Shown: in pieces, positions 1 through 14,298 of the stretch
Numbering within the stretch: the first letter of the stretch is position 1
Layout of the letters: the number at the start of each line of letters is the position of its first letter
From: Anas platyrhynchos
Lineage: Eukaryota; Chordata; Aves; Anseriformes; Anatidae
NCBI RefSeq assembly: GCF_047663525.1
Contig: NC_092594.1
Location: 35,945,001-36,009,000 of the forward strand
Direction of reading: 5' to 3'
Length of the DNA stretch: 64,000 nucleotides
Made by a program: the position numbers and the translations under genes
Notes under the pieces: generated by a model
What the model saw: the letters and a program-made list of their open reading frames with translations, nothing else
The model's database searches: none
What the model was told of the DNA's origin: nothing

Positions 1-2967
1 TCTCATCTGTCGGTAAACCCAAGACCTGGCAAACAGGAGAATATGCTGACTAGAATAGTTCAGATTCTGCTGTTGCACATTTATGGAACAAGCCCCAATA
101 TGACCACAGCTGTGGAGTTTATGTACAATTAGCTGATTTTTTTTTTCAAGCAGACGAAGACTGAACAACTTGTAGAACAAATTGTATTTTTAATATCTCT
201 ACCTTACTGTTATTCTAGCTTGCTGGCCTTGTCTTGAGGAAAACCATAAATATGAGGAAGCCATAAATGTGTCTTTATAGTAGACAGATGCTTTCTGTAA
301 AACGTACAGTGATCCATCTCCTTTCTATTTTAAGGCCAGGTTTTACCCACATGCTCAAAAACATGGCTGAAGTCATTTGGACCTTGGACTCCCCTTCTGT
401 CCAGGCCATGTAGGCAGGGAAGAGCGTGATAGCAATATTTTATGGGAGGTTTGAGTACAAAGGAGGATACCATGCATCCTTTGTAACTGTCAGTGGCCAG
501 CAAGGTCCTTTTCAGAGTGTCTTGCTTAAATAATGTTTGAGATGTCAAACGAGTTAAAGTCTCCATGCCCTCACCTCTTCAATAGCTGAGCAGAACAACC
601 TTCAAGTTATGCACTAGAGAATTGGAAACTCAATCTGGCTACATTGTGAGATTAATTTTCCATCTGGGATTTGCACTCTTGCTATGTCAGCGCAGGGGAT
701 CAGACTGTTCTGCAGCAAAGCACGAGCGTGTAGAGTCACTGCACTGGCTGTCTGAAGAGCTCGTGGTCTTTTTGTGGTAAAGTTTTGAAGAATGTCATGA
801 TCACTTACTTATGGGATTTGATGCCAGTAGTTTGTATCACCTGGGCATACTTTTGCCATCCTATATCTGAAGGTTTTTTACCATATAAGTACTACCTCAT
901 CCTTTCTACTAAAGATGCCTAGAGGGTTTTGTTTCTCAAAATTTGCCCTATTTTGCCCTAATGTAGCTTAATAAGACTCTTACCATCTAAACATTTCCAA
1001 TGCATCTCATTTCACTGTGGTTTATGTTAAGTAGTATTTCTTTATTCTCTTTTATATAATCATGGATTGGAAGTGTTAGAGATCCCATAAGCCCTATTAG
1101 TTTTATTAGCAAGAAAAGCCAGTTGCTTTATTAGCATACTGGCTTTCCACATCTTCAGCACTGGAATTCTTATTCTCCTTTATTTGTCTTGCTTAATCAT
1201 AGGTTCTTGCTTCCTTGATTTCTTAGATATAGACATAGATCACTCCCAACCCTTGCTTTCTTTTGTGTTCTGAAGCAACTTTTCACACCCACAGTGCTTA
1301 ACTATTTTTAATGCACAAGTTAATACTAGAAATTGGACAGTGACCCGTAGAGACAACCCATATAAAATTGCTGTATGGTTCTGATTTGTTTTTACTGGGA
1401 CAAGTGTCCACGTAGCGATTAGCAGACCATAATTGTCACTCTTGAAGGAAATATAAGCAGAAAGGCTAACCACTAACTGGGCATGGAAAAGCATAACTTG
1501 CAGATTTTTGCTCAAAGATATTCCTCCAGGTTAGGGTTGAAAAGCACTGGGGGACCATGAATAAGGAGGAGCACAGTGCCCATATCTTGCTGTGCCTTAT
1601 GGGAGCGGACAAGCAGCAAAAATGAGTTGCATTGTTATCTTTTACAAGAACAGTTCTCAGCTAAGAATAATTTATAGGGATTGCACTTCATGCGTAATGC
1701 TCCTAAGGGTTGCATTCCCCTGAACATTACTAACCTTCAGTACATAATGGCTTTGACCCACGAGGGACCTATTTGTGTGAGCACCACCTATAAGTTGCTG
1801 TTTTTCACTCAGCTTCCAGATAGTCCTTTACCAGGCAGAGATTTTGGGAAGGAGAGTGGGTGTGGAAGGGCTGAGGGGAGCACCTTGCTTTGCCAAGGAA
1901 TAAAGTGATGTGGCAGTGCAGGCTGAGGAACGGTTACATCTCACCTGCACAGCTGCCTTGCTTCTTCTGGAGTTCTGGAAGCACAACTGTCCCTAGGGGA
2001 CCTTCCAAGGCAAAACGTTCTGGGAAAGAAAAATGACTTCTAATCAGTATTTTTTTTTTCCTCAGAAGAATCTCTCCAGGGCAAGAATGTGTATGGAGGG
2101 CCATACTGTCACCCAGCCCAACCTCTCCCTCCCGAAAGTGGGGGCTGAAGAATGCTAATGTGTTGCGTTTGGAAGGTCCTTCATTGCCCAGCCCTGTAGC
2201 TCACAACTGTGTTAAACTCCTTGGATGTATTCAGCAAAGTATTTCTGAGTCTAGCAGCCCTGTGTCAGACTTTTGCTTTCAAAACGTCTGGTAAGAATTT
2301 TTGCAAAATTTTCCCAGATTGGCTTCTCCCTGTCTGTTGTCATAAAATAGCTGAGGTATTTAATCCTGTATCTTTAGACTGGACTGGGGGAAACTGTGTT
2401 TGAGCGTCCTACAGCTGATAAATTGGATGTGTTAGCCTCAAGGATGGAAGCTGGCACTTAGCTTAGGTGAAAGAGATGAGTAATGGCCCTAAAGATGCTA
2501 AGCTGTTTGAAGCTCTTCTAATAAATGGGGTCTTTTTGTGATGAGCTATCCTCACTTTCTTTGACTGTTTGGTATAAAAGCTTTGTATATACAAGCACAT
2601 TACTCACTATTTACTGGCCGTGGTTGTAAGGCTGTTTAATTTTGCAATGGTCCCATCTAAGGGATGATTCTTGTACTGCATGGAAGGGAGACAGGCAAGC
2701 TTTGCTTTTCGCTTTATTTGTGTGACTCTGCCCCCATGGAAACACCGTGTAGCCAGCACATTTGCCATAGGACACAAAATGCCAAACTTGCGGCTTTCTG
2801 GATGGGGAAGTTCCACTCATCCCAGCGGAGACCCAGGGGACAGGCATGGAAAGAGACTAAAGGAAACATGAAAAAGAATGTAGTTATGGTGGAGAATGGG
2901 GCTTTTTGGGTATAAAATACCCAGTATCCCTACCATCTCCCTCTGCCTACATCCCTATTCCCACTCT

Positions 2968-3125
2968 GATTTTTTTTTTCTCTGTTGTGTTCTTGCCAGC
3001 TTCTTGTTTGTGCCTCTCAGTTATTTTTTTTTCCACTTTTTTTTGCTTTTCTCATCTGTTGATTCTTTTTCTCCTATTTTATAGTATTCCTCTTCTGTTC
3101 TCTCTTACTTTCTCTATTCTTTCCA
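2968..3125. repeat. Pyrimidine-rich low-complexity tract
   Basis: About 155 bases of mostly T and C on the + strand, with several T8-T10 runs. Its open frames translate to F/S/L-rich strings typical of low complexity, not a protein. Confidence 0.7.
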
Positions 3126-5394
3126 TATCTTAGCCCCGTGCCCACATCCTCGCATAGCAAAAAGCGAAGAGGAAGGGAAGGTTTGGGGCTCATTCCTCAG
3201 GTCTGCTCTCAAGGCTCGCAGTACTTTGGTTAAGCATTGTGGTGCATTTTGCTTTTTTTATGGGTACAGCATATCCATATAGCACTGATTAGGGTATACC
3301 AGTGTTCCTGGACTGGAAGAGGAAAGATTTATGATGGCATTGATTGCAGTGCTAAAATAAACTGCCCTCCCTTAGCCAGACGAATACGAGTTTGTAAATG
3401 CCAGCGTTTTATACACAAAATGAAGGACACTGGCTGGGGAAGGCAGCTGCCTAGGTTAGCTGTTCAAGATCTGAAAATGGCAAGTCTTTAAAAGCAAAGA
3501 GCCAGAAAAAGTCATTTATATTAAAACAAACTCTGTCATGAGTCATTTGCCTTCTTTTTCTCTTACACACAGAGTTTGTCTCAGACCTTCTAAGGCCTGA
3601 GTAACATCTGATACTCTTTAGGCTGAGCTGGCTCTAATAGGAGCGGGCTCCTGCTTCCAGTTACAGTGTACCACTTACCAGTCACAGCGTACCACGTAGA
3701 GCTCTTATTTAATGTGGGTCTTGTGTTTACAGGCTATAACTATTACTTTTTTTGTCATTTTTATGGTAATAGAAAAGATTGTTTGCCAGTGATTCAGTCC
3801 CAGCCATACTGATGAATGGGTTGGTGTCCTGAGCAGTGGCAGCAAAGAGCGGCCCGAGAGGGGCTTTTACTTTTTGCCTCATTCATTTTTCTCGTGCAGC
3901 TTCAGCCATGCCCCAAGGTCACAAAAAGCTGGTCACTGTGGATGGTGTGGGAGTGGAGAGCTTGAACACATGTGGAGCAGAGTTTGTTCCCCAAGGGCTA
4001 GGGTGTAACTTCGCAACACGCTCTGATTAGGGAACATCACGTAGTACATCTCCCTATAGGAAGATGAGAGGGAGCCACATGAAGCAGAGAGCTGTAATCA
4101 GCACCTCCTTTGCCTTCTGGAAAGAGATTCACCTCCTTTTCACGGTACAGCGCTTGGCAGGTTTCTCAGGTTAACACAGACAGGTACGGATGCAGGTGGC
4201 TGGCAATTCCTCCCGTACCCTTACCTTATTCTAACCATATCACTCAGCGTTGCTTTACAACTCTCACACAGCTCACACATGAGCTGTGTGTGGTTTTTCT
4301 CCCCTTTTACTTTAGAAGAGGCGACACCAAAGCATACACTGTCTGAAAAACACAGCCTCTCCCTTTTCTTCTTCCCCTCCCCTCTGTTCCCATGTTTTGG
4401 TTCAAATATTTTACCAGGTGCTACAGGTGGGAAAATAGGTTAACTGCAGCTAGAAAATACAAAAGGTGTATGAATCTTTCACGTTTAGTTAACTGCTTGT
4501 GCCAAGGCACACACAGACCTGAAAAGGGAAGTTGAAACCTGCCGAATGTCAGAAAAGTTTTGTCCCACTCATAAGCTTACAGAGAAAGTGTTTAAGCATC
4601 CCCAGCTTGCTTGGGAAAGGATAACCTTCCAGCCCACTGCTAAAAGTGACCTCACCTTAATTAAGCAGCATGACTCTTGTTCCCCCTAGTGGCTAATTAC
4701 ACAGGATCTGTTTCACATGAGCGTTTCATTTGGCTGCCTTTAAACTTTACTGCCTAATTTTTCCTCCCATACACATTTTTGCTATATTTTGTAACTTTCT
4801 TAATTTATCCTAATGTGGACAGTTGCCATTCTTTTGATGGTGATTTCAGGAAGCAGGCAAATATGCAATGGATAATACTTTATATCTGTAGCACAGCAAT
4901 AGGATTTAGGGATGGAGAGGAGAGTTTCTGTACATTTTCTATCCAAGCATGCTTGATTTTTTTTCTGCAGTGTTAGCAGTAAGGGTTAAAGAAGAAGGGC
5001 TTTTCTGTGTTTATCAGCGTCCCAGTTCATATTGTAACTCCTTAAGTATGAACAGATACCAATGTCCAGAAATGTTAAAACACCTCAAATCAGCAGACTT
5101 GTTTAATGTCTTTGAGATAAGAAATGGATTGCCTGGCTTTACGGATCAAACAAATACCATATAAACTGTAGCACAGTATTTCTTACCGACAGGGGAAAAA
5201 AGAGCTGTATTTGCCAATGTAATTCCTATTAGCAGCCTGGTAGTAGGAGATAATACACATGCTGAGTGAAGTTCTGTTATCAGCTGTACTACTTCAAACG
5301 TAACGTAGACCACTGTAGTACCAAGCTCTTCTGAGTTTACTTTGGTGTTAATACAAGCAGAATTTGTGAATGAGCAAACAATAGATGTTACCTG

Positions 5395-5545
5395 ACTTGA
5401 GAATCAGAGAACATGGGTTTTATTCCCAGCTTTGCCGCTGATTCTGTCTCTGACTTTGGGTAAAATATTTAAATTGCTCTTTATTCAGCTGATTTGTGAA
5501 GTAGACCTGGTGATGTTTAAGTACCTTACAGACTAGCTTTAGAGT
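5395..5545 (+). repeat. MIR-like ancient SINE relic
   Basis: The order of segments matches the core and 3' part of MIR elements: a 'gggtttt-attcccagctttgcc' segment, then 'ctctgactttgggtaaa', then a T-rich 'cctcatctgtaaa'-like segment and 'gatgtttaagtacctt'. It is heavily diverged, as expected for a very old family shared across amniotes. Confidence 0.5.
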
Positions 5546-6763
5546 TATATTAAAGGTGATAGAATGAAAAGTGCAAAGAAAATGTATGGCAGTGTTAATG
5601 GTATTGCTCTGGTGGATTAAAAGAAGTAAGAGTGGAAAGGCCAGCAGATGCTGACCCACTTGCACTTAATCAGAAAATCTTTTGACTTCACTGGAAAACA
5701 AAAGCTTACATTAGAACTGTAACTAGTTTATTATGTGTGGTAGTTTTCATTGCTAATATATAATATGAAAGATGGCTCATATAGTGTGGCATGAATACCA
5801 CTCCGAAGTTTGTATCAGGTTTTAATATTAATATTTACAGCATTCATGACCTTTAAAGGTTGTGTTATACATCTATGATGAAATGCACTTCATATGCAAA
5901 ACTCTTGTTTAAAGTAAATATTTAGGTAGGAAAGGGAGACCACATCCTTTAAAGCACAAATTTGGTCACCGCTTGTAATGGCAATTCCTCAGAAACAGCA
6001 AAGGCTAATTCAAGGTCAGCATTTTCATTCACAGGCTTGTAGCTTTAGGCATCTAAAGCTGTATCCTACAAGACACTGAGAGACTGGATGTTCCTTTTGC
6101 TCAGGGATTGAGCCTTCCCAACTGCAGTTAAAGTTATTTGCTGAAGACTTGTGCAAATCAGATGTTACCCTTTTTTGACTGCAGGATTAGCACAAAGAGC
6201 AGATGCATCTTGTACTGTTGAACATTTGTGATTTGTCTCTGAAATTGGTTTGTGGCAGGCCAGTAATCCAATGAATGTAATGTAAAACAGGATAAGACTT
6301 TTATTTTTTAACCTGTATCCTTTTTCTTGCATGTCTGGGTTGTATTTTTTTATTATTATTATTTTAATTAAGTTACTGAGTTGTAGAACGGCCTGCATTC
6401 CTTCTGTTCCTGTAAAACTGAAACGACTGACAGCTTTACAGGCTTACAAGGTTGGAAGAGGAGGGGGTAGGATGGGATTCTACCAAACTTCTCACATTTT
6501 ATATATAGAGAAGAAGATTAGTGAGCATAAGACAACGAGCACTTTGTTGTCTTTTCAAGCACTTTGTTACTGACCTAATCTGATTTTGCATCTTCACACA
6601 TTATTCTAAAACCAGAAACCAAGCCAGAGTAGAACAATGGGCTGTTGCACTTAGAAAAGCTGTACAGTAAAATTAAGACTTTCCTCAGACAAAAGTAACA
6701 TAATTTCCCTCCCCCCATTCTAGACCTGTCACAGCCAAAGAAATACCTTTGAACAAAAACTAG

Positions 6764-6773
<10 letters not shown>

Positions 6774-6794
<21 letters not shown>
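6774..6794. repeat. (TA)n microsatellite
   Basis: About ten uninterrupted TA units inside the FGGY intron. Confidence 0.95.
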
Positions 6795-6798
<4 letters not shown>

Positions 6799-7844
6799 TT
6801 TGCTGTATTAAGCAATTTCCAAAGTACAAAATTGCTGCTAATGGAAAAGTAAAACAAATCTGGGATTTTGAGCTGGTGCAGTGTTCGTGCAAGTAATTAG
6901 CCTCTACAAAAGGAGCATTCATCTTGAAATGACAGATAAGTGCAAGGACAGGACTGAAAACTGTAAATATGTTAGCACTTTAAGCGAGAGCACAGCTTCA
7001 GCACTTGTTACTCCCATCAGCTGCTGTAAACAATATGGATCTTTGAAACGATCTCTGCTGAGATCTCGGCACAGTAGATAATGATATAGTTGTTCATTTT
7101 TGCTTCTTCTGTTTTGTTTTTTCTTCTTTCAGAAAGTGCTTTCTGCAAAGAATAGGCCTGTGATAGTGCCAGCACACACGCTTATCTCTCCCCATGAGGA
7201 GACCCCGTGAAGCCTGCGGGACCCTGGGGGGAGTAAAGGCAGAGCTGGGCTCTGCCTGTCCCGATTTATGCACAGGCAAGGAACAGTATGTGCAGCTGCA
7301 GTGCAGCTTGTCCTGTCGTGGTTCCGCCTCTACCCCAGCCTAGGAAAGGCTCCCTGAGGTCACCCAGGCTCAGCTCACAGTCAGGACGTTTCTTCAAATC
7401 CAGTTTTAAAAGAGTCTGTTCAGGTGGTGGGAACAGCTTCGCTTGTGTAGCTTTGCAAAGGGTTAACAGCCTCAGAGCAGGAAAAACGGAGGGTTTCATG
7501 TTGTGAGAACTGCTTACAATAGGAATTAATTTGAAACCAATAAATCCACTTAGCAAAGGACACTAAAAAGCTTGCATACCACGATAACTTTTAAACATTC
7601 GGTGACCTCGCTGAGGTTCTGCTTGGTGACCTACAAGTGAAAAGCTCTGTGAGCCATCTGAGCCTCTGCTATTCATCTCCTCTCTCAGTTTGCTGTCTTT
7701 AAATAAAAGGCCAGATCCTCAGCAGCAGGAGTTGACTCAGTTCTTAGCATCAGCTGAATTGTAAAGCACAAAGTGTTTTCTCTTCGGTTGTGCCTTACAT
7801 TGGCTAGGTTTCCCGCCTGAGTGTTTGATATTAATCCGGTGGTG

Positions 7845-7945
7845 TTACCGATTCCCATGGCATATATGAGGAACTGAGGTGCAGAAGGCTTGTGTGACTT
7901 CTCCAAGATTAAAAGCCAGGAGCTGAGGATCCTACTGCCCTCCTT
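7845..7945 (-). repeat. MIR-like ancient SINE relic, reverse orientation
   Basis: The + strand reads 'gaggaactgaggtgcagaag', then a 'tgtgacttctccaag' segment and 'ccaggagctgaggat'. This is the reverse complement of the MIR core (tgggcaagtcacttaacctc ... cctcagtttcctcat). Confidence 0.55.
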
Positions 7946-10900
7946 AGAGCCACAGCAGTGTGCTAGGAGTTTTCCCCCATAGGCACTTCAGGAGCAGCGG
8001 ATTAGAAATTTCTCATTAAATTGAGGGAAGGGGCAAGGTTTGCCTGGAAATAGGAGCCCTGAGATGCAGCTAGCTGGGGGCACCTCACAAAACGTGAAAC
8101 GTGGGGGGACAGCAGACAGCCCCATAAATGCAGAACGGTGACCAGCTGGGTGTTATAGGGTCAGGATGCCCCTCTGGGGGATTCAGCGTCGTTTGTCCTG
8201 GAGATAGAGGGACACCTTCTAAACAAGCTCACCAGTCCCCTCACCTAGCCAAAATCTGGGGGAGGGCAGGTAGGGTCTGTCTAGTATCCTCTTCTCTGCA
8301 CGATCTCAACTTTAAAGATAACCCCCGGGGCAGGATGGTGCTGCATTAGATCTCGGGCTGCGAGCCAGCCAGACTCTGCTGCCTCTCGATGAGTCACTCG
8401 CTAACACGCTAACTGCACTTTTAATTCCAACTGGTGTGTTTTCAGACACAACCAGCTATTGTTTGGGGCACAGTCAAGTATAAAATCTGCTCTTTTTCTA
8501 TTTGCCAAATGAATACAAATGCTTTCTTAGAAGGCCTCCTAAGGAAAAAGATGCCTCAGATACCTTTAAACGTTCCTGCTGGCAATGCTGGGTGGCAGGT
8601 TTAGATTTGCTCGTTAAAAGAGGTTAAGTAATATCGCTGCAGTCAGAGGCTCTGTATGGCACTAGGGCAGGAGTGGATTAATAGCCCTTGGTTTTGGGTT
8701 TGTGCAGAAAAATGCCAGGCTTGACGGATAGCTGGGGTAGTGATGAGGGTAACTTCTGACATTTACCCACAAGAACGGCTTCTTCCCAATGCATCATGTG
8801 AGTTGGTGCCTGCAGGTTTATTTTTCTGTGCAGTAAATGTAATTGCAGTACACAGAGGGGTTGTGTACTGAAAGGCGTTCCTATTTACAGAGAAGTTTTA
8901 ATGATAGAGAACTTTATTTACCATTTCCAAGTGATCTCCAAGAGATACATGTGTATAGGAGCAAGTGGATCGGAACTGGACAAGTTCGCATCTTGAAAAA
9001 AAAGCAGACCGTAAGGAGTTTCCCAACATTTTAGTTTCATTTGAGAGAGGCTGGTTTCAGACCTGCAATCTTAGGAATGTGTGGGATGTGTACTCCTGCC
9101 CTGCAACACCTGCAGAGCAATTTGTGCCATTTCTGATCCATTCAGAGGCTTTCCCCTCCACCTCTGGTTTGCCCAGCGGGCAGCCTTGTAAACAAGAGAG
9201 AACCTTTCTGGTAACAGAGTGCTTGAAGGGGAAGCTGGGAAGGAGTCGTAGAGGGAATAAGGGAGGGTCTGCCTGACCAACACCTACACATTTGCTGAAA
9301 ACAGCCTGAAATAATTGGGATAGACCTTCAGTACCATATGTAGGTTGCTGTGTTGTATCTACTTGGTGCAGTACATGGGCTGTCTCCTGTATTTTCTTCC
9401 TGTATACCTCTTCTAATGTGACTGTTGCAGTTTCCTCATATAAATCACTGAAGATCTGTATTTTCCATTAAGATCCAGAAATTAACCAAGACCCAAAATG
9501 GGCCCAGGTAGCCTGGACTCAGCCAAGAGGTCTTGAGTTCATCACATTTTACAGGAGCATGCACATCACACAGGCTAGTACTGCTGGGCTGGGAGAGGAA
9601 TGAGTTGTGTGGCTGTTTGTGGCCCAGCAAATCCTCCTGTAATAGTCGTAGTGACTCTCTGGCTGTATGGGAAGGAGCCCATCCGTGAGCTGTGTCTGAT
9701 GGCAGCATGCTCAAACCAAGCTGAGCAGGTCTCTCATTTTTTTCAGAGATTGTCAGGACAGCGCGCTGCTGTTTGCATTGAGGATGTCACCCTCAATCCC
9801 TATCACCTGTTTGCTGGAATCGCACAGTCCAGGTTTGGATCCTCCCTTACTGCTGCTAGAGCACATTTGGGGAGCAGACTGGCTGTCACATCCATCAGAC
9901 CAAGCTTCCCTTGCTATCTAGAGATCAGGAGCAGCTTTCTAAAATTTCCTAGCAATAAGTATCCAATATGTGGAGCAAAGGTGCCTTTTAGGAACAGCAC
10001 ACTTCTTAGGGAACAGCTTGTGTTTGTTCACTTGATCCCTCAAGAAATGTTTATAGCCAGGGGCATGTAAGCTATAGCTAGAGTTTTACTGGCAGACGTG
10101 CAAGTAGCACTTGGTAACTTCTCATCTCTCGCTGCCTCTGTTTTTCAGACCTAGAGAAGACAGGATGCCACAGCTTTTAACAGAACTAGGCAACACCAGC
10201 AGCTGGTCAGTGGTGGAGCCTTGCTTCAGCTCTTGCCCAATTTAATCACACTGGTTGATTTGGCAGAGAAAATCACTTTCTGGAGCAGCATGCTAGAAGC
10301 ATCCTTGTCTGTAGCAATCATGGCAAGGAAACCAAATGCACTCTGCAGTAGGCAGTTATCTTCTCTGCACTGTGCTTCACAAGGGGGAACGGCTCTGCAG
10401 TCCGGTTCTTTAGGCTTAGCAGATTTCTGGTTTCTTTTAGGTTTTACTTTCTGCGTGGTGCACTTTGGAGACCTCTAAAATACCAGTTATCTGTTAAGTA
10501 ATGTTTTATTTGCTTGTAGGTAGAACGTCTGCAAGGTTACCAGAAAGGTTCTCTTCCTATTTTTGTGCACTTCTGCTCTGCTTTAACATCTCAAGCTTCT
10601 AATGGTTTACAGTAGTGAAAGACTTTTTTTAAAGGACTTTCGTTTTTTATGAATCCATGACCAGAGTAATTTCCCAAGTGCAGTCTAGATTGAGTAAAAT
10701 GAAGCATATTTCTGAGATTTTTTTTTTTTTAAATAGTAGACCACACACCAGATTAACTAGATAAAAATAATCCCAAATCAAAACTCACAGCAGGGTTTTT
10801 CCTCATTAACCTCAGGTAGACACTGGAGCATGACAAAGAATATATTTGAAAGATGAGGGGAAAAAGGAAAGTTTCCTCAGAACGTGTTTGAAAGATGTGA

Positions 10901-11619
10901 ATGAATAATTAGATGAAGAATGAAATGATGCATGTACTTTTGTTTTCTTGATAAGGTAGCCATAAAGCCAAGTGTAGTCAGAAATTGTTTTCATGACAAA
11001 ATCCCAGCTAGATAACCCCCAAAATGCGAAAACTTACCGAGAGGGGAATGAATGAAGAGACGTGTGCAGATTAATTAGATCAAAAAAATGTTTTGACAGC
11101 ATAAGTGAACATATGGAAAGAATTGAGAGAACCCGATCAAGTTCCCCATGTGTAAATGATGCCTTAGCCATAGCTCATAAAGCAAATACAGATGCAAAAA
11201 AAAAAAAAAAGAGAAAAGAAAAAGCAAAAGCCCCCTTTCCTATCCCCTCCCCCTCATAAACCCCAACCCATTGCCAGATGGCAAATAAAAGTTTGAACTA
11301 AGCAAGGAAAGCTGTGTGTGAAAAGAAATCAGCTGAATAAATCTGAGTTTTGCACCTTAAAGGAAGTGGTACAGTTCAACAAAATATTGTGTCAAATACA
11401 CAGCCGGGTGTCAGGATATCCTGTGTGGATGCTTGGTCTTCAGCTTCTCTGTTCTACCCTCCCCTGTGCAAACGACTCCTCCTGCTTTCTGTCCAGCTCA
11501 TTTCTTTTGTTCTGTGGTTTAGAGCGGAGCCGCACACCTGCCCTGCCTGCCCCAAAGGTTTTCGCACCTAAAATTGAGCATAAAAGCATTAGGGCAGATA
11601 GTGCAAGCAGAGGGTGAGA

Positions 11620-11690
11620 AGGGGGAAAGAGAAGCAAAAGGACTTGCTCCAGGTTGTGCAGCAGAGCAGTGCTCCCATCACCAGCAGCAA
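11620..11690 (-). repeat. Possible MIR-like relic, reverse orientation
   Basis: The segment 'aggacttgctccaggttgtg' followed by 'cagcagagcagtg' resembles the reverse MIR core. It is shorter and weaker than the relic near 7.9 kb. Confidence 0.35.
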
Positions 11691-14275
11691 TGAGTACGGA
11701 CAGGGCTGATTTAGCTCTGTGGCAGTCCCCTGTAGTAGGCTGTGATGTAGGAATCTGATCTTTTACTCCCAGGTGAGTTTCCCGTTACACAGAACTACCT
11801 GTCAGCACAACGTTTCCAAGTCCAAGAAGCGGGTTAAATAGATGTGTTTTCTTGTGTGGTTGATATGGTCAAACCTTCTCGGTCTGTTGCAACAGTGATG
11901 CTGTGTATGGCTGAGAAATCTATTCCACCTCAAATGTACTGTCTGTGCTAGCTGGTGGTGTACTCAGGGAGCCTCCACTGCGGTGGCACAGCTGCCAGCT
12001 ACAGCATAGCCACCGTGTGGTGTATGGCATAGCCACACGGTGTGGCGAGGAGGCAGAGTGTGCCCCAGGCTGGTGGTGGGCACCAGGCACAGCTCTGTGC
12101 TGCTCTGGTTGCATCCTGGCAGTATCTGCCAGCTTAATTTAAAACTGTCATGGATCTTCATCTGCAGCATTGTAAAGTGGACATAAACTTGATGAATAAT
12201 CTGTGCGAGCTCACGGCTGGGTGCGTGCGACCGAGCTGTGCCCCAGCTCCGGTACAGACTGCGTGGACGGTGCCTGCAGACTGTTGATTCATGGCACCCA
12301 GTGCCAGCAAGCTGTGAAACTGGAACGGGAGCGAAACACTTGGGTTCTTTCCATTGCCCGGGTAAGCTGAAACCCATGCTAAGCTGACAAATCTGCATCC
12401 AAGTAGCTTTGGACACTAAGAGTTGCCAGCAGCGGAGCCCTCACAGAGCAAACTGCTTAATTATTTGATAGTCAAAGGCAACTTGGGGGAGTGCAGAGTC
12501 AGATCAACAACAAAACAGCCTATATTTAGTAGCAGTGTGGCTGGAGCTTAGACCCAAACATAGTTTCCAGCTGATAGATGATGTGACAATCATAGCTGAC
12601 CCTCATCCCATGCTAAATTTGGTCTGCAGAATAAGTAATTAATATCATCGTGAGTGCGACAAGCCACCCTTCACAGCAGCTGCCTTGCCACTGCTGCTCC
12701 TCTTATGGCTCTGCGGGCTGGCCAGCCTGGCCAAAGCACAAGCTGTGTGTGACACCGAGCTGCGGTAGCCACGGTCTGACCGATGGCCACGTCGTCTTTG
12801 AACGGGATCAGAGTAGGTGCTCTGGAGGTAGAGGTGGTGCCGTGGCCTTATCTGCACTTGCCTCGTCTGTTACATGATCTCTTTTCTGTTTGTTCTTGCC
12901 TCTGATGCTAAGGAGTGAAAACCACCCTCCCACACCGCCGGGGAGGTCAAGTGATACGTACTTCAATCAGGCACAGAGGGCAGGAGTGGGACTGAGGCCG
13001 CCGTGTGCCACCCACGGTCCAAAATTAGAGACAAACCTAGAGTTACAAGCTGCGTGCACAAGCCAAATCGAGCCTGGAGGGGAACAATGGGCTCAGCCTA
13101 TTTTAGGCAGAGGTAACTGAACCTTAAAAGAGTTAATTACATGTTGAAAATAACTTGGGGAATTTATTGCACTTTCTGTACCCTGATTCAGTGCTTGAAC
13201 CAGAAAACCACCTTGTCTCTGTACTGAGGCCCCATCTAAGGGCTGTCCCATTGGCCCTGTCGACTGAAGTTGGAAAGTTTTTGGTAATAATGGTTTTTGG
13301 TGTAATAATGCGGGGCATCTACACTACCTGCCTGGTTCCCCTCCACTACAGGAACAGTCTTTAATAAACAAATGTTTAACATTTTCTCTTAAGATGGACC
13401 AGTGCTGTTACCTAACGTGTGAGTAGATATGGGGAGTGAGATTCAAAAGGCCAGACGTTCTTTCTAGAAGACAGACTTGAACTGAAGTCCTGAGCTGCTG
13501 TCCTGCTCGCTGCACCTCCACCCTTCCATCCTCTTCTCCCTCCTTCACTGTAGACTCACAGACAGCAAACAGCTCTGAGGTTTGATACTAATGAAGCCAT
13601 CTATGCTGGAACAGAGCAAAAGGAAAATACAAGCTTGTGTGAAATTTTCCACCTTTTCACTAAATGAACGAGAGCCAAATTTTCACACTTTGGTCTTAGG
13701 TGTGAAATTTTTGCTCGGCCCTAGTATTTATCCATAACGTGTTTTAAAACTTGGCTCCCTCCGTTCAGAATACCACAGAGAATTGAATTACAGATTTTGG
13801 GCTTTGTGCATGCTGCCAAGATCTGCCCCTATAACTCAAACAAATTTAAAGGAAGGGGGGGGAAAGCCACTAGAAAAATATTGTATGTGGTCCATCACAT
13901 GCTTTTTTCATGCAGTCATATACCTCTGAAAAGTAATGTTCTGCTAGGGCTCTGTTGCATAAATGAGTTCATGTAACTCCTGTAAGCATAGATAAGATGA
14001 ATTTTGCATCTCCAGGCTATTGAGTAAGCAATCCCTAAATGAAAGCCTGTAAGAAGATAGCAGCCTTGCTTACAAATCTTGAAACACTTTAAAAATATTT
14101 CTTGGACATCAGCATTTCAAGAAATCTATTTATTCCCCTCAAATCCAAGTATGTCTGTGACTGGACTTCTTAAAAGGATGTTAGCTAGCAGCTGTTAGCT
14201 TGTGTGTATGGAATGGAGATGGGTGAAGGAGTTCTTCACTGCTGAAGAAAGTAAATTTTACTACATGTAAATTTT

Positions 14276-14298
14276 ACAGTAGTAAATTTTACTACTGT
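14276..14298. repeat. Perfect 11-bp-arm palindrome
   Basis: The left arm ACAGTAGTAAA and right arm TTTACTACTGT are exact reverse complements around a single central T. Two more copies of the inner GTAAATTTTAC core lie within the preceding 30 bases (from about 14250), so this is a small cluster of related AT-rich palindromes. Confidence 0.9.

Noticed and set aside
9600..10070. 156-codon + strand open frame, the longest in the left 20 kb
   Set aside because: No recognisable domain, composition unlike a conserved protein, lies within the FGGY intron, and does not match the missing FGGY exons.
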